DNA of 64,000 nt from Croceibacterium_B sp963811255 (lineage in GTDB: Bacteria > Pseudomonadota > Alphaproteobacteria > Sphingomonadales > Sphingomonadaceae), in the NCBI GenBank assembly GCA_963811255.1, contig CAWEQI010000002.1, forward strand, positions 1-64,000. Reading direction: 5' to 3'. The notes under the pieces are model-generated. The model ran no database searches, was not told the DNA's origin, and was given only the letters and a program-made list of their open reading frames with translations. The translations under genes were made by a program, and so were the position numbers. Shown in pieces: positions 8,557 through 17,495 of this stretch (position 1 is the stretch's first letter; each line of letters begins with the position of its first letter).

Positions 8557-10020
8557 CTATTCGGGCCGGCCCTTCACTTCGACGTGGGGGACCAGCAACG
8601 ACAGCGCCAAGGTGGCGACGGCGACCACGCCAACGCCCCAGAAGGTCCAGTGCAGGCCCTGCGCCAGCGCGTCCCGGCTGGCCGCCAGGTTGGCCGAGGC
8701 GCCGCCGGCGAGCGCGCGCTGAATCTGGTCGAGCGAGCCAGAGCCGCCGCGCGCCAGCCGCCAGTTGAGCAAGCCGCCGAGCGCCGCGGCACCGAGCGCG
8801 CTGCCGAGATTGCGGGCGAACACATAGGAGGCGGTCGCCACCCCGCGTTCCGACCAGCCGACGCTGTCCTGGACGATGACGATCGAGGCCGTGCTGAAGA
8901 ACCCGAGACCGAACCCCAGGACCAGCGAGCCGAACCCGGCGACGTAGGGCGACATCGCCGGGGTGAGGACCACGAACGGCACCGCGCCGAGCGCGATCAG
9001 CACCCCGCCGGCAATCAGGATCGGGCGCAGCCCGAAGCGGTGAAAGTTGCGCGCGCCGAGCGTCGCGGCGATCGGCCAGCCGAGCACCATCGCCGTCAGC
9101 ATGAATCCGGCGATCAGCGGCGAGCGGCCCATCACCACCTGGACGTACATCGGCAGGAAGGTGGTCAGGCCGATCATCGCCGCGCCGCTGAACAGGCTGG
9201 CGGAGTTGGTCGTCGCCATCACCCGGCGGGCCCACAGCGAAAAGGCGATCATCGGGTCGGCCGCACGCCTCTCCTGGCGGACCAGCAGCACCCCGGCGAC
9301 CAGGCACACGACCGCGGCCCACAGCAAAACGGCGGCGCGCGCCGCGCCGGCCTCGGTCAGCAGTAGCATGAAGGCGGCGACGGCGAGCGTGAACAGCGCC
9401 GCGCCGGCCACGTCGATGCTGCGTCGGCGGTGCGCGATATCCTCGCGCAGGAACAGCGCGAAGCCTGCCGCCGCGGCCAAACCCACCGGCACGTTGATCC
9501 AGAAGATCCACGCCCAGCTGACGTGCTGGATGATCAGCCCGCCGGCGAGCGGGCCGACGATCGACGAGGCGCCCCACACGCTCGCCAGCCAGCCCTGCAC
9601 CTTGCCGCGCTCGTGCGCCGGGTAGAGGTCGCCGACGACGGTCATCGTCACCGGCTGGATCGCGCCCGCGCCGAGCCCCTGGACGAGGCGGAAGGCGATC
9701 AAGGTCGGCATCGACCCCGCGAAGCCGCAGCCGATCGACCCGGCGAGGAAGATGGCGATGCCGACCAGCAGCACGTGCTTGCGGCCGTAGAGGTCGGCCA
9801 GCTTGCCGAACAACACGGTGGTCGCGCACTGGGTCAGCAGGAACGAGGAGAAGACCCACGAATAGAGTCTGAGGCCGCCGATATAGCGGACGATCTGCGG
9901 CATCGCGGTGGCGACGATGGTCGCCTCAATGGCGATCATGAACGAAGCGAGCATGATCGCCGCGACGACGTACGGCCGACGGACCGTGGCCGCGCTCGGA
10001 GCTGTCGTAGTGCCGCTCAT
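8557..10020 (-). CDS. MFS drug exporter, DHA2 (EmrB/QacA-like)
   Basis: A 487-residue integral membrane protein with about 14 hydrophobic segments. The loop GKLADLYGRKHVLLVG is the MFS motif A, and RLVQGLGAGAIQPV with the segment-5 GP motif (SIVGPLAGG) is typical of drug:H+ antiporters of the DHA2 family. It likely exports hydrophobic compounds across the inner membrane. It lies alone, between the MBL hydrolase and tRNA-Cys. The substrate cannot be told from sequence. Confidence 0.88.
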   Translation of the reverse strand: MSGTTTAPSAATVRRPYVVAAIMLASFMIAIEATIVATAMPQIVRYIGGLRLYSWVFSSFLLTQCATTVLFGKLADLYGRKHVLLVGIAIFLAGSIGCGFAGSMPTLIAFRLVQGLGAGAIQPVTMTVVGDLYPAHERGKVQGWLASVWGASSIVGPLAGGLIIQHVSWAWIFWINVPVGLAAAAGFALFLREDIAHRRRSIDVAGAALFTLAVAAFMLLLTEAGAARAAVLLWAAVVCLVAGVLLVRQERRAADPMIAFSLWARRVMATTNSASLFSGAAMIGLTTFLPMYVQVVMGRSPLIAGFMLTAMVLGWPIAATLGARNFHRFGLRPILIAGGVLIALGAVPFVVLTPAMSPYVAGFGSLVLGFGLGFFSTASIVIVQDSVGWSERGVATASYVFARNLGSALGAAALGGLLNWRLARGGSGSLDQIQRALAGGASANLAASRDALAQGLHWTFWGVGVVAVATLALSLLVPHVEVKGRPE

Positions 10021-10047
10021 CGCAGGTCATCCGGCATGGCAGGGGAG

Positions 10048-10121
10048 TGGAGGCCCGAGCCGGAATCGAACCGGCGTGCAAGGATTTGCAGTCCTCTGCG
10101 TAACCACTCCGCCATCGGGCC
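10048..10121 (-). tRNA. tRNA-Cys(GCA)
   Basis: On the minus strand, acceptor GGCCCGA pairs with TCGGGCC, with discriminator U73 (the Cys identity base) and an encoded CCA. The anticodon loop CTGCAAA gives GCA. The T-arm GCCGGTTCGATTCCGGC is canonical. The gene lies between two protein genes with no sign of integration. Confidence 0.95.
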
Positions 10122-10238
10122 TCGGAACGGAACGGGGCACCTAGCGAATGGCCGTCGGCGGCGCAATGCGAAAGCGGGCGGCGCGGGTTGCCTCGCCCGG
10201 TTTGAAGGCATAGCACCCTCGACGAACAGGAGAGCGGA

Positions 10239-11726
10239 GTGGCCGACAACAAAGACGTGAAAATGCAGCGGATCGCCGGGCATAGCGAGGAGCGGTTCCT
10301 CGGCTCGGACATTTTCGAGAGCACCCGGCATACCCTGCCGCCGCCCACTCGCGGCGGGGTGATCGTGGAGGATGCGCGCGAGATCGACGTCTATCACCAG
10401 TGCGACGTGGCGGTGATCGGCGGCGGGCCGGCCGGCTGCGCGGCGGCGTGGGCGGCGGCGAAAGCGGGCGCCGACGTGACGCTGGTCGAGCGCTACAACC
10501 ATCTCGGCGGGCTTTCGACCGGCGGCCTCGTCATGTGGATCGACCGGATGACCGACTGGCAAGGCAACCACGTGATCCAGGGCTTCGCCCGCGAGTTCAT
10601 CGAGCGGATGCCGCCCGAGGCGGTCGCCGGGCCGCCGCGCGAGGACTGGGGGCAGACCGACGCGCTCAAGGTCAATTATTGGCAGAACCGCACCACCGCG
10701 TTCCACGGCATCGTCCAGTGGGCGCCGACGCTCGATCCCGAGCGGATGAAATTGAACAACCAGGAAATGCTGCTCGCCGCCGGCGTGCGGCTGGTGTTCC
10801 ACGCCTGGGCCGCGCGGCCGATCGTCGAGGGCGGCGTAGCGAAGGGCGTGGTGTTCGAAAGCAAGGCCGGGCGCCAGGCGCTGCTGGCCAAGGTGGTGGT
10901 CGACACCAGCGGCGACGGCGACATGTTCGCCCGCGCCGGGGCCGAGTTCGACACCGACATCGAGGAAGGCGACGTCCACCACTCGATGAACACCGCCTGG
11001 GTCGCTGGCGGGGTCGACATGAACCGCTGGATCAACTGGAAGACGCTCTACCCCGAGCAGCTCAAGCAGTTGATCGAGCGCGGCCGAGAAGAGCTCGGCT
11101 TCTTCCAGACGCCTTACGTCACCTGGCGGCCCGACATCGCGATGTGGCTGGGCCCGCGCCAGTCGGGCCTCTCGGCGCTCGACCCGGACGACATGACCGA
11201 AGTCGAGATCCGCAGCCATCGGCTGATGGAAGGGCACACCCGGTTCTTCCGCGACAACGCTCCGGGGTTCGAGAACGCCTACCCCTTGCAGAGCGCGAGC
11301 CAATTGGGCGTGCGCCACACGCGGCGGCTCGCCGGAGTCAGCCGCATCGAGCGCAAGGACTGGCCGGTCGGCGGCGCGCGGCCCGACGAGGTCGGCATCA
11401 GCCCCTCGATCAGCCCCAAGTTCCCGGTGGTCTCGGTGCCCTACGGCAGCCTCGTCCCTCGGGCGCTCGACGGCCTTCTCGCGGCGGGGCGGCACATCAG
11501 CTGCGACGCCAACAGCCACGGCTTCATGCGCGAAATCCCGCAATGCTGGCTGACCGGTCACGCGGCGGGCGTCGGCGCGGCGGTGGCGGCCAACCGCGGC
11601 GTGCAGCCGCGCGAGGTCGATGTCGACGAGGTGCGGGCGATCCTGCGCTCGCAGGGCGCGCACCTGAGCGACGATGCGGCGGTGGCGAAGGCACGGAGGG
11701 AGGCCGATTCGGTGCCTGCCGAATAG
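10239..11726 (+). CDS. FAD-dependent oxidoreductase
   Basis: A 495-residue protein with the dinucleotide-binding motif VIGGGPAGCAAAWAAAKAGA near residues 62-80, ending in the acidic ribose-binding residue of VTLVERYNHLGG. This is the FAD_oxidored type (fumarate reductase/thiazole synthase-like fold). The C-terminal motif GRHISCDANSHGFMR and the final GHAAGVGAAVAANRG close the FAD site. The GTG start is preceded by AGGAGAG. The substrate is unknown; homologous proteins are often annotated only as FAD-dependent oxidoreductases. It stands as a single gene. Confidence 0.85.
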   Translation: MADNKDVKMQRIAGHSEERFLGSDIFESTRHTLPPPTRGGVIVEDAREIDVYHQCDVAVIGGGPAGCAAAWAAAKAGADVTLVERYNHLGGLSTGGLVMWIDRMTDWQGNHVIQGFAREFIERMPPEAVAGPPREDWGQTDALKVNYWQNRTTAFHGIVQWAPTLDPERMKLNNQEMLLAAGVRLVFHAWAARPIVEGGVAKGVVFESKAGRQALLAKVVVDTSGDGDMFARAGAEFDTDIEEGDVHHSMNTAWVAGGVDMNRWINWKTLYPEQLKQLIERGREELGFFQTPYVTWRPDIAMWLGPRQSGLSALDPDDMTEVEIRSHRLMEGHTRFFRDNAPGFENAYPLQSASQLGVRHTRRLAGVSRIERKDWPVGGARPDEVGISPSISPKFPVVSVPYGSLVPRALDGLLAAGRHISCDANSHGFMREIPQCWLTGHAAGVGAAVAANRGVQPREVDVDEVRAILRSQGAHLSDDAAVAKARREADSVPAE

Positions 11727-11786
11727 CCGAAGTTGACACACGCCACACACACCGCACACGGCCCAGGGCGAAAAGGCGGATTCTGT

Positions 11787-11806
11787 CACTTTGGATGACC
11801 AAAGTG
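11787..11806. repeat. Short palindrome CACTTTGG/CCAAAGTG
   Basis: Two perfect 8-base arms separated by ATGA, flanked by TGTCA-like sequence. It opens a cluster of short related repeats. It may be a regulator site or part of a repetitive extragenic element. No T-run follows, so it is not a classic terminator. Confidence 0.5.
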
Positions 11807-12011
11807 TCACCTTTCGCGCGAAAACGTCGCTTTGCCTAGCGCGAAACGTCGCCTTGTGCCCCAAGCTGTCGCTTTGCAGCGGATTCGCAGTGGGTCGCGA
11901 ATGAAATAGGCCTGATTGGTCGGACGCGCTTCATTCCGCAGGGTAAGCCAGATTTCGCACGAATAGGAAAATGGTTTTTCAGTCCTCCTCGACCTTGCTC
12001 GGGGAGGATTT

Positions 12012-12036
12012 GGAACCACCACCCTCGTCGCGCGTC
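12012..12036 (+). promoter_or_regulatory. Candidate EcfG-type promoter (GGAAC-N16-CGTC)
   Basis: GGAAC at 12012-12016, 16-base spacer, CGTC at 12033-12036, 24 bases before the ATG at 12061. It differs from the three GSR-locus promoters in the last base of the -10 (CGTC for CGTT). The downstream gene is a GlsB/YeaQ-type protein, a family often stress-induced, which supports the call. Confidence 0.5.
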
Positions 12037-12060
12037 TTGGCCGGCGAAGGAGAGCTTAAC

Positions 12061-12318
12061 ATGGGTATAGTCATCATGCTTCTCGTCGGCATCCTCGTCG
12101 GATGGCTGGCGAGCGTAGTCGTTGGCGGCGGCGGCGGGCTGATCTTCGACATGGTGATCGGCTTCCTCGGCGCCCTGATCGCCAGCTTCATCTTCGGCGG
12201 GCCCTCGTTCCTCACGGGCCAGATCTCGGTGATGACCGTGCTGTGGTCGGTGGTCGGCGCGATCGTCCTGCTGCTGGTGCTGCGGCTGTTCCGCGGCGGA
12301 TTCTACCGGCGCTGGTGA
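12061..12318 (+). CDS. GlsB/YeaQ/YmgE-family membrane protein
   Basis: An 85-residue, almost wholly hydrophobic protein with three membrane segments and glycine-rich turns (GWLASVVVGGGGGLIFDMVIG, FLGALIASFIFGG). This is the transglycosylase-associated/GlsB family of small inner-membrane stress proteins; its biochemical role is unknown. The start at 12061 follows GGAGAG at good spacing, while the longer upstream frame is not protein-like. An EcfG-like promoter lies just upstream, so control by the general stress response is plausible. Confidence 0.85.
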   Translation: MGIVIMLLVGILVGWLASVVVGGGGGLIFDMVIGFLGALIASFIFGGPSFLTGQISVMTVLWSVVGAIVLLLVLRLFRGGFYRRW

Positions 12319-12464
12319 GCGGCCGCAGCGGACGCTTGATCCCCGCGCGCGAACGCGCCATTCCTGCACCAGCCGGGTTTGCCGGCGCATTTGGCCGGGC
12401 GGGCAAACCACCGCCCGACGTTGAACGGTGCCACTCTGCCGTGTCGTTCACAGGAGAAATTGAA

Positions 12465-13091
12465 GTGAGGACCCCGATTGTCTTTGCCGCCGCCGCTTTG
12501 GCGCTTGTCGGCATCACCGGCACCGTTTCCGCGCAGCCCTACGGTTCCTACCAGCGCGATCGCGATGACGACTACTGGCGCGGCGCGCCCGACGGATTGC
12601 AGGCGCGGATTGCCTGGCTGCAACAGCGGATCGACCGCGGGCGCGCCGACGGGACTCTCGACCGCGACGAGGCACGCCGGGCGCAATCGCAGCTGGATTA
12701 TCTACGGGGGCAGGCGAACGACCTCGAGCGGCGGCTCGACGACCTCAACCGCAACATCCGCTGGTATCGCAACAACGACCGCTACGGCTACAACGACCGC
12801 GACCGCTATGCCACCGACTACGACGCCTCGCGCTATTACCGCGAAGAGCCGGGCTACGAACGCCGCCTGGGGCCGAACGACGAAGTCTATCGCGGGTCCG
12901 ACGGCCGCTATTACTGCAAGCGCAGCGACGGCACGACCGGCTTGGTGATCGGCGGAATTGGCGGCGCGGCGCTCGGCAACGTGATCGACGGCGGCCACAA
13001 CCGGGTGGCCGGCACCCTGATCGGCGGCGCGATCGGCGCCCTGATCGGCAAGTCGGTCGACCAGAACAACAGCGACCTGCGCTGCCGGTGA
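12465..13091 (+). CDS. Periplasmic glycine-zipper protein with Tyr/Arg-rich middle
   Basis: A 208-residue protein from GTG at 12465, preceded by AGGAGA. Residues 1-23 form a signal peptide ending in VSAQ. The middle is rich in Asp, Arg, Tyr and Asn and includes a coiled-coil-like helix (LQQRIDRGRADGTLDRDEAR). The C-terminus GLVIGGIGGAALGNVIDGG...GTLIGGAIGALIGKSVD is a glycine-zipper 2TM domain, which inserts into membranes. Similar envelope proteins are common in sphingomonads. Function unknown. Confidence 0.75.
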   Translation: MRTPIVFAAAALALVGITGTVSAQPYGSYQRDRDDDYWRGAPDGLQARIAWLQQRIDRGRADGTLDRDEARRAQSQLDYLRGQANDLERRLDDLNRNIRWYRNNDRYGYNDRDRYATDYDASRYYREEPGYERRLGPNDEVYRGSDGRYYCKRSDGTTGLVIGGIGGAALGNVIDGGHNRVAGTLIGGAIGALIGKSVDQNNSDLRCR

Positions 13092-13217
13092 CACCTTCCC
13101 GCTCGTCTGAGAGGGAGGAGCCCCGCAGGGGCGGAGGGAGAGGGGCTGAAATGGACTCCCCCTCTCCCAACCCTCTCCCCTGGAAGCGCAGCTGTGCGCA
13201 GCACAACGGGGGAGGGC

Positions 13218-13505
13218 TTAGATCGCCGGCGGCTCGTGGAACTCGAACTCCACCAGGTACACGTTGTCCCCCGGCCCGTGCTTTGCCACCGACAGGAGGT
13301 CCTCCACGCTGTCGAATCCCGAGCGACGCGCGAGTTCGGGGGTGATCCGTTCCCATTCGATCTCGCGCACCGACGTGACGTGAATCTCGCCTGGGCCGAG
13401 GCGATAGCGGCCGCCGGTCTTCACGCGCGGCCGCTGCCAGATGCGCACGCTGCAGGTGATTTCGCCGAGCATCACGCGGTCGCGCAACTGCTTGGCGAAC
13501 TGCAT
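13218..13505 (-). CDS. ASCH/PUA-like domain protein
   Basis: A 95-residue protein, MQFAKQLRDRVMLGEITCS...VWQRPRVKTGGRYRLGPG-like, with the ASCH-type pattern of a small beta-barrel (KxGxRY, GxIxVxSV). ASCH domains bind RNA or nucleic-acid-like ligands. It lies 4 bases downstream of the dehydratase gene, so it is in the same transcript, but no functional link is obvious. The 13092-13217 gap after it contains CT-rich, repeat-like sequence. Confidence 0.6.
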   Translation of the reverse strand: MQFAKQLRDRVMLGEITCSVRIWQRPRVKTGGRYRLGPGEIHVTSVREIEWERITPELARRSGFDSVEDLLSVAKHGPGDNVYLVEFEFHEPPAI

Positions 13506-13509
13506 CGGC

Positions 13510-15165
13510 CTACTCCTTCGCCGGCACCAGCACGCCGCCGGTCGACATGTCGCGCACGTCGTGGCGGAAGGTGTCGAGGTAGCCGGTCGCCGGAGTCTTC
13601 CAACCGGGGCCGTTGCGCCGGGCCAGTTCTTCGGCCGGGACGTCGACGTCGATCGAACGGTTGGCCACGCTGATGGTGATTACATCGCCGTCGCGGATCT
13701 TGCCGATCGGGCCGCCGGTCGCGGCTTCGGGGTGGACTTCGGCAACGGTGAGGCCTTTGAGGCACAGGCCCGAGAGCTGGCCGTCGGTGACGAAGGCGGT
13801 GGTCTTGGCCAGGCCGGCGGCGTCGAGCGCGAACAGAATTACGCTGGCGCTGCCGCCCATCGCCGGGCCGCCTTTGAGCCCCTGGTTGCGGGCGACGACC
13901 ACGTCGCCGGGCTGGACCACCCCGTCCTCGATCGCCTGCATCGTCTCGGCGGTGCTTTCGAACACCCGCGCCGGGCCGGTGAACTCTTCCGGCCGGCTGC
14001 CGTCGCGGATGCCGAGGCGGACCACCGCGGTGTCGGCGAAGCTGCCCTTGAGGATGGCGATCGATGGGCCGGGGCCGACGGGGTCGGTCAGCGGGCGAAT
14101 CACGTCCGGGCCGGGGATTTCGTAGCCTGCCAGGTTCTCGGCCAGTGTCTTGCCGGTGCAGGTCAGCGCCGAGGTGTCGATCCGGCTTTCGAGGCGCTTG
14201 AGGATGGCGCGGGCCCCGCCGGCATCCTCGAACTGCTCGATCCGCACTTCGCCGGTCGGGCGCACGGCGGAGAGCACCGGCACGTCGCTCATCTCCTCCC
14301 ACAGCGCGAACACGTCGACCCCGTTCTGCGCCTCGATCGCGGTCGCCTGGAGGTGCTTGATGGCATTGATCGAGCCGGAGACGGCGAGCACCGTGGCGAC
14401 GGCGTTCTTGAATGCGCCGGGCGTCAGGATATCGCGCGGTTTCAGATCCTCCTGCACCATCTCGACGATCCGCCGCGCCGCGGCGCGGGCGTTGGCCTGC
14501 ATCTTCGGGCTGTTGGCGCGCACCGGGGCGTGGCCGGGCAGGCACATGCCGAGCGCCTCGACGGTCGAATGCATGGTGTTGGCGGTGGCCATCCCGGCGC
14601 ACACGCCCGGGCCCATGATCGCGTGCTCGGTCATCTCCCACACCGGGAACTTGGGCTTGGCGCCGAAGCGCTCGCCGACCGAGCCCGACCAGACGTCCTC
14701 GACGTCGACCGGCTCGCCGTCGATCTCGCCCGCGGGCTGGTAACCGCCGATCACCAGGATCGTGGGGATGTTGAGCCGCGCGGCGGCCATCAGGTGGCCG
14801 GGCGGGGTCTTGTCGCAGCTGGTCAGGCAAATCATCCCGTCGAGCAGCGCCGCCTCGACCTGAACCTCGATGTCGTTGGCGATGATGTCGCGTCCGGCGA
14901 GGATGTAGCTGCCGGCCTTGTTGGCGCCAGTGATGAAGTCCGACGGGGCGGCGGTGCGCACCTCGAACGGGATCGCCCCGGCGGCGCGGATCTCCTCCTT
15001 CACGATTTTCGCAATGCCGTCGAGGTGGGCGTAGCAGATCGCCAGCTCGCTTGAGCTGTTCACAACGGCGATCTTGGGCTTTTCCATGTCCTCCTTGCTG
15101 AGGCCCAGCGCGCGCCAGTTGGCGCGGCGGCCGGGGGAATTGGCGGCGAGGCTGCGTAGCGTCAT
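13510..15165 (-). CDS. IlvD/Edd-family dehydratase (probably sugar-acid dehydratase)
   Basis: A 551-residue protein. The cysteines of CYAHLDG, LTSCDKTPPGH and GVCAGMATANTMHS match Fe-S cluster ligand positions of the IlvD/Edd family, and AGRDIIANDIEVQVEAALLDG fits the same family. These enzymes remove water from dihydroxy acids or aldonic acids. An isoleucine/valine role is possible, but the 10-base spacing from an acid-type MFS transporter points to sugar-acid catabolism. The transporter gene upstream and the ASCH gene downstream form one operon on the minus strand. Confidence 0.85.
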   Translation of the reverse strand: MTLRSLAANSPGRRANWRALGLSKEDMEKPKIAVVNSSSELAICYAHLDGIAKIVKEEIRAAGAIPFEVRTAAPSDFITGANKAGSYILAGRDIIANDIEVQVEAALLDGMICLTSCDKTPPGHLMAAARLNIPTILVIGGYQPAGEIDGEPVDVEDVWSGSVGERFGAKPKFPVWEMTEHAIMGPGVCAGMATANTMHSTVEALGMCLPGHAPVRANSPKMQANARAAARRIVEMVQEDLKPRDILTPGAFKNAVATVLAVSGSINAIKHLQATAIEAQNGVDVFALWEEMSDVPVLSAVRPTGEVRIEQFEDAGGARAILKRLESRIDTSALTCTGKTLAENLAGYEIPGPDVIRPLTDPVGPGPSIAILKGSFADTAVVRLGIRDGSRPEEFTGPARVFESTAETMQAIEDGVVQPGDVVVARNQGLKGGPAMGGSASVILFALDAAGLAKTTAFVTDGQLSGLCLKGLTVAEVHPEAATGGPIGKIRDGDVITISVANRSIDVDVPAEELARRNGPGWKTPATGYLDTFRHDVRDMSTGGVLVPAKE

Positions 15166-15175
15166 GGTCCTCTCC

Positions 15176-16594
15176 TCAGGCGGTCGCCGGTTCGAGCGCG
15201 CGTTCGGCCTGGAGGCGGCGGGCGAACAGCGCGAGAGCGAGGACGCCGACCACCACGCCGGCGAGGCAGTAACCGGTGAAGGCGTAGCCGTTCAGCACCG
15301 CTTGCCGGTCGTGCAGGAACCACGCGGCGCCGACCAGCGGCGCGGCGACCGCGGCGAATTTGGCCATGAAGCTCGCCCAACCGCCGGCCGTCGAGCGCAC
15401 CGCGCTCGGATAGTAGAGGCTGGTCATCGAAATCACCGCGGCATGGCCTACGCCGACCATGATCGTGCCGAGCAGGATCACCGGGATGAACCACGGGCCG
15501 CCGGTGAGGCCCCAGCCGACAGCGAGCATCGCCGGAACGCCGATCAGCGGCGCGAGGGCAATCCAGGCGGGCCCGCGCTTCTCGGTCAACATCAGCAGCA
15601 GCACCCCGCCGACGGCGCCGACGAGGCCGCCGATCGAGCCGATGTTGGTACCCTCGATCCGGTTCACGCCGAGCATCTCCAGGAACACGACGCTGAAGCT
15701 CACGCGCATGTATATCGCGAACGAAGAGCAGAAATAGGTGAACCAGATCACCGGGGTGATGAACGCCAGGGCGCCGCGGAACAGTTGGCCCATCGTGCGC
15801 AGGAAGTTCGTCACGCCTCTTGAGATGAGCCCCTGCTTCGAATCCGTGACGAACTCGACTCGATGCTCGTCGGAGACGATGAGATCGGTGTAGCGATCGA
15901 TCTCCAGGCCAGGGTTGAAGCGGCTGAGGACCGGCATCACCACGGCCGCCTCGTGACCCCGCGCGACCATCCAGCGGGCAGATTCGGGCAAGGTGAACAG
16001 CAGGATCAGCGCCAGCACGCCCGTCCCCACACCGCAGGCGAAGAACACCGCCTGCCAGCCGTGCTGCGGCGCCAAGAGGTTGGTCACCTGTCCCGCCGCC
16101 GCGCCGCCGATGCTGAAGCCGAGCATGATGATCGTCACCGCGGTGGCCTTCTTGCCGGAGGGCATCGATTCGATGTTGAGCGACCAAGCCGGCGCCAGCA
16201 GCCCGCCGATGGCGAGGCCGCCGAGGAACCGCAGGACGATAATCGTCCATGGGCCCCCGGCGAACCCGGTAATGAAGGTCAGCAGCGCGCCGACGGTCGT
16301 GCACCAGATGATCACCGGACGGCGACCGAAGACGTCGGCGACATAGGATCCGGCGAGCGAGCCGATCATCTGCCCGAGGAACGCGGCCGACGTGACCAGG
16401 CCCATCATCGCGTCGTCGAGGTGGAGGGAGTCGCGCAGGTAAGGCAGCGTGAACGAGATCAGCGAGAAATCGAGCCCGTCGAACAGAGTCACGAACGAGG
16501 AGATCACCAGCAACCACACATGGAATCGGGTGATCCCGCTGCGCTCGAAGAAATGAGTCACGTCGAGCGTGCGGGAATCCGCATCAGCGGCCAT
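15176..16594 (-). CDS. MFS transporter of organic/sugar acids (AAHS-like)
   Basis: A 472-residue inner-membrane carrier with about 12 segments. FDGLDFSLISFTLPYLRDSL matches the first-segment motif of aromatic acid:H+ symporters, and GSYVADVFGRRPVIIW is the MFS motif A. The start at 16594 is chosen over a longer frame because it gives the family's usual N-terminus and follows AGAGG. Directly upstream of the IlvD/Edd dehydratase, so it probably imports that enzyme's substrate acid. Confidence 0.85.
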   Translation of the reverse strand: MAADADSRTLDVTHFFERSGITRFHVWLLVISSFVTLFDGLDFSLISFTLPYLRDSLHLDDAMMGLVTSAAFLGQMIGSLAGSYVADVFGRRPVIIWCTTVGALLTFITGFAGGPWTIIVLRFLGGLAIGGLLAPAWSLNIESMPSGKKATAVTIIMLGFSIGGAAAGQVTNLLAPQHGWQAVFFACGVGTGVLALILLFTLPESARWMVARGHEAAVVMPVLSRFNPGLEIDRYTDLIVSDEHRVEFVTDSKQGLISRGVTNFLRTMGQLFRGALAFITPVIWFTYFCSSFAIYMRVSFSVVFLEMLGVNRIEGTNIGSIGGLVGAVGGVLLLMLTEKRGPAWIALAPLIGVPAMLAVGWGLTGGPWFIPVILLGTIMVGVGHAAVISMTSLYYPSAVRSTAGGWASFMAKFAAVAAPLVGAAWFLHDRQAVLNGYAFTGYCLAGVVVGVLALALFARRLQAERALEPATA

Positions 16595-16658
16595 GGGCAA
16601 CCTCTCTTGTTGTCTTTGTCCGGCGAGCGTAACCCGCCATTCGCCGGGGCGCCAGCGC

Positions 16659-17405
16659 TTATCCGTCGTGGCACTCCGGCTCGGCGGGAGCACAGCACAG
16701 CTGGTGCTCGCGCAGATAGCCGTCGAGCGCGTCCTCCTCGGGAACGGCGGCGCCGAGCATGAAGGGCGGCGCGTCCTTCAGGCGATAGCCGCCGCGCGGG
16801 TGGGTCGCCACCAGTCCCCCGCAGCCGAATTCGGCGAGCTTGCTGCGCAGGCGCGAGACGTGGACCTCGACGCTGTTGGTTTCGGGCTCGTGGTTGAGGC
16901 GCCAGACATCGCGCAGCAGCTGCGAACGGGTGACCCGCTTGCCCGGCGCGTCGGCGAGGCGCCACAGCACGCCGAACTCGCGCGGGTGCAACGCCAGCCA
17001 GCGCCCGCCGCGGCGCGCGTCGCGGTGGAACAGGTCGAGCGTCAGCGGGCCGACGGTGCGCCAGCGCGGCAGCATGCCGAACATTTCCTCTACCCGACGG
17101 GCGCGCGCCTCCAATTCGCGCAACCCGATCGCCGCCGGCAGCGCCTCGGCACAGCCCAGGGTTAGCAGCGCCGCGCGCTCGGCCGGATGCTCGATCCCCA
17201 GCATCAGCAGCCGCCAGGCCGGCCGATCGGCCGCGGCCATGCCTTCGCGCTGCTCCCGGGTCAGATCGCGGGCATCGACCAGCAGAACATGGCGGCATTC
17301 GGCGCGGCGCCCATCCTCGCCGGGGCACAGCGTCCAACCAAAACGCTGCAAGTCCCACTGCCATGGCGGGTCGCGCCTCGGCGCCACCCATCCGAAGGTC
17401 GTCAC
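16659..17405 (-). CDS. OmpR-type winged-helix regulator without a normal receiver
   Basis: A 248-residue protein. Residues about 115-215 form a Trans_reg_C winged helix: LALHPREFGVLWRLADAPGK, VTRSQLLRDVW and VEVHVSRLRSKL are its helices, with HPRGGYRL as the wing. The N-terminal 110 residues have no DD pair or phosphoacceptor Asp-Met-Pro block, so it is unlikely to work as a standard response regulator. It lies 64 bases upstream of the transporter-dehydratase operon on the same strand and may regulate it. Confidence 0.75.
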   Translation of the reverse strand: MTTFGWVAPRRDPPWQWDLQRFGWTLCPGEDGRRAECRHVLLVDARDLTREQREGMAAADRPAWRLLMLGIEHPAERAALLTLGCAEALPAAIGLRELEARARRVEEMFGMLPRWRTVGPLTLDLFHRDARRGGRWLALHPREFGVLWRLADAPGKRVTRSQLLRDVWRLNHEPETNSVEVHVSRLRSKLAEFGCGGLVATHPRGGYRLKDAPPFMLGAAVPEEDALDGYLREHQLCCAPAEPECHDG

Positions 17406-17495
17406 TGCGATGCCCCTTCCCTATGGCCGGGCATCGCAACAGCTTAACGCCGCGCGCGCAAGTCCCGAATCACCCGCATCGGAGGCAATCGGCGG

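Larger units (their letters stand above)
11727..12060. other. Intergenic repeat-rich region
   Basis: No gene seen. It holds CACTTTGG-ATGA-CCAAAGTG (11787-11806), a perfect 8-bp palindrome, followed by three related short direct repeats of the type ACGTCGCTTTGC between about 11825 and 11877. This looks like a dispersed intergenic repeat element. The EcfG-like promoter at 12012 lies at its right end. Confidence 0.55.

Noticed and set aside
10400..11839. 479-residue frame inside the FAD oxidoreductase
   Set aside because: Arg-rich shadow of the 10239-11726 gene, with no domain.
12443..12464. EcfG promoter before the glycine-zipper gene
   Set aside because: TGAAC with an 18-base spacer departs from the consensus in both element and spacing.
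13441..15054. 537-residue plus-strand frame opposite the dehydratase
   Set aside because: It is antisense to a clear IlvD/Edd gene and is His/Arg/Gly-rich as expected for a shadow in high-GC DNA.
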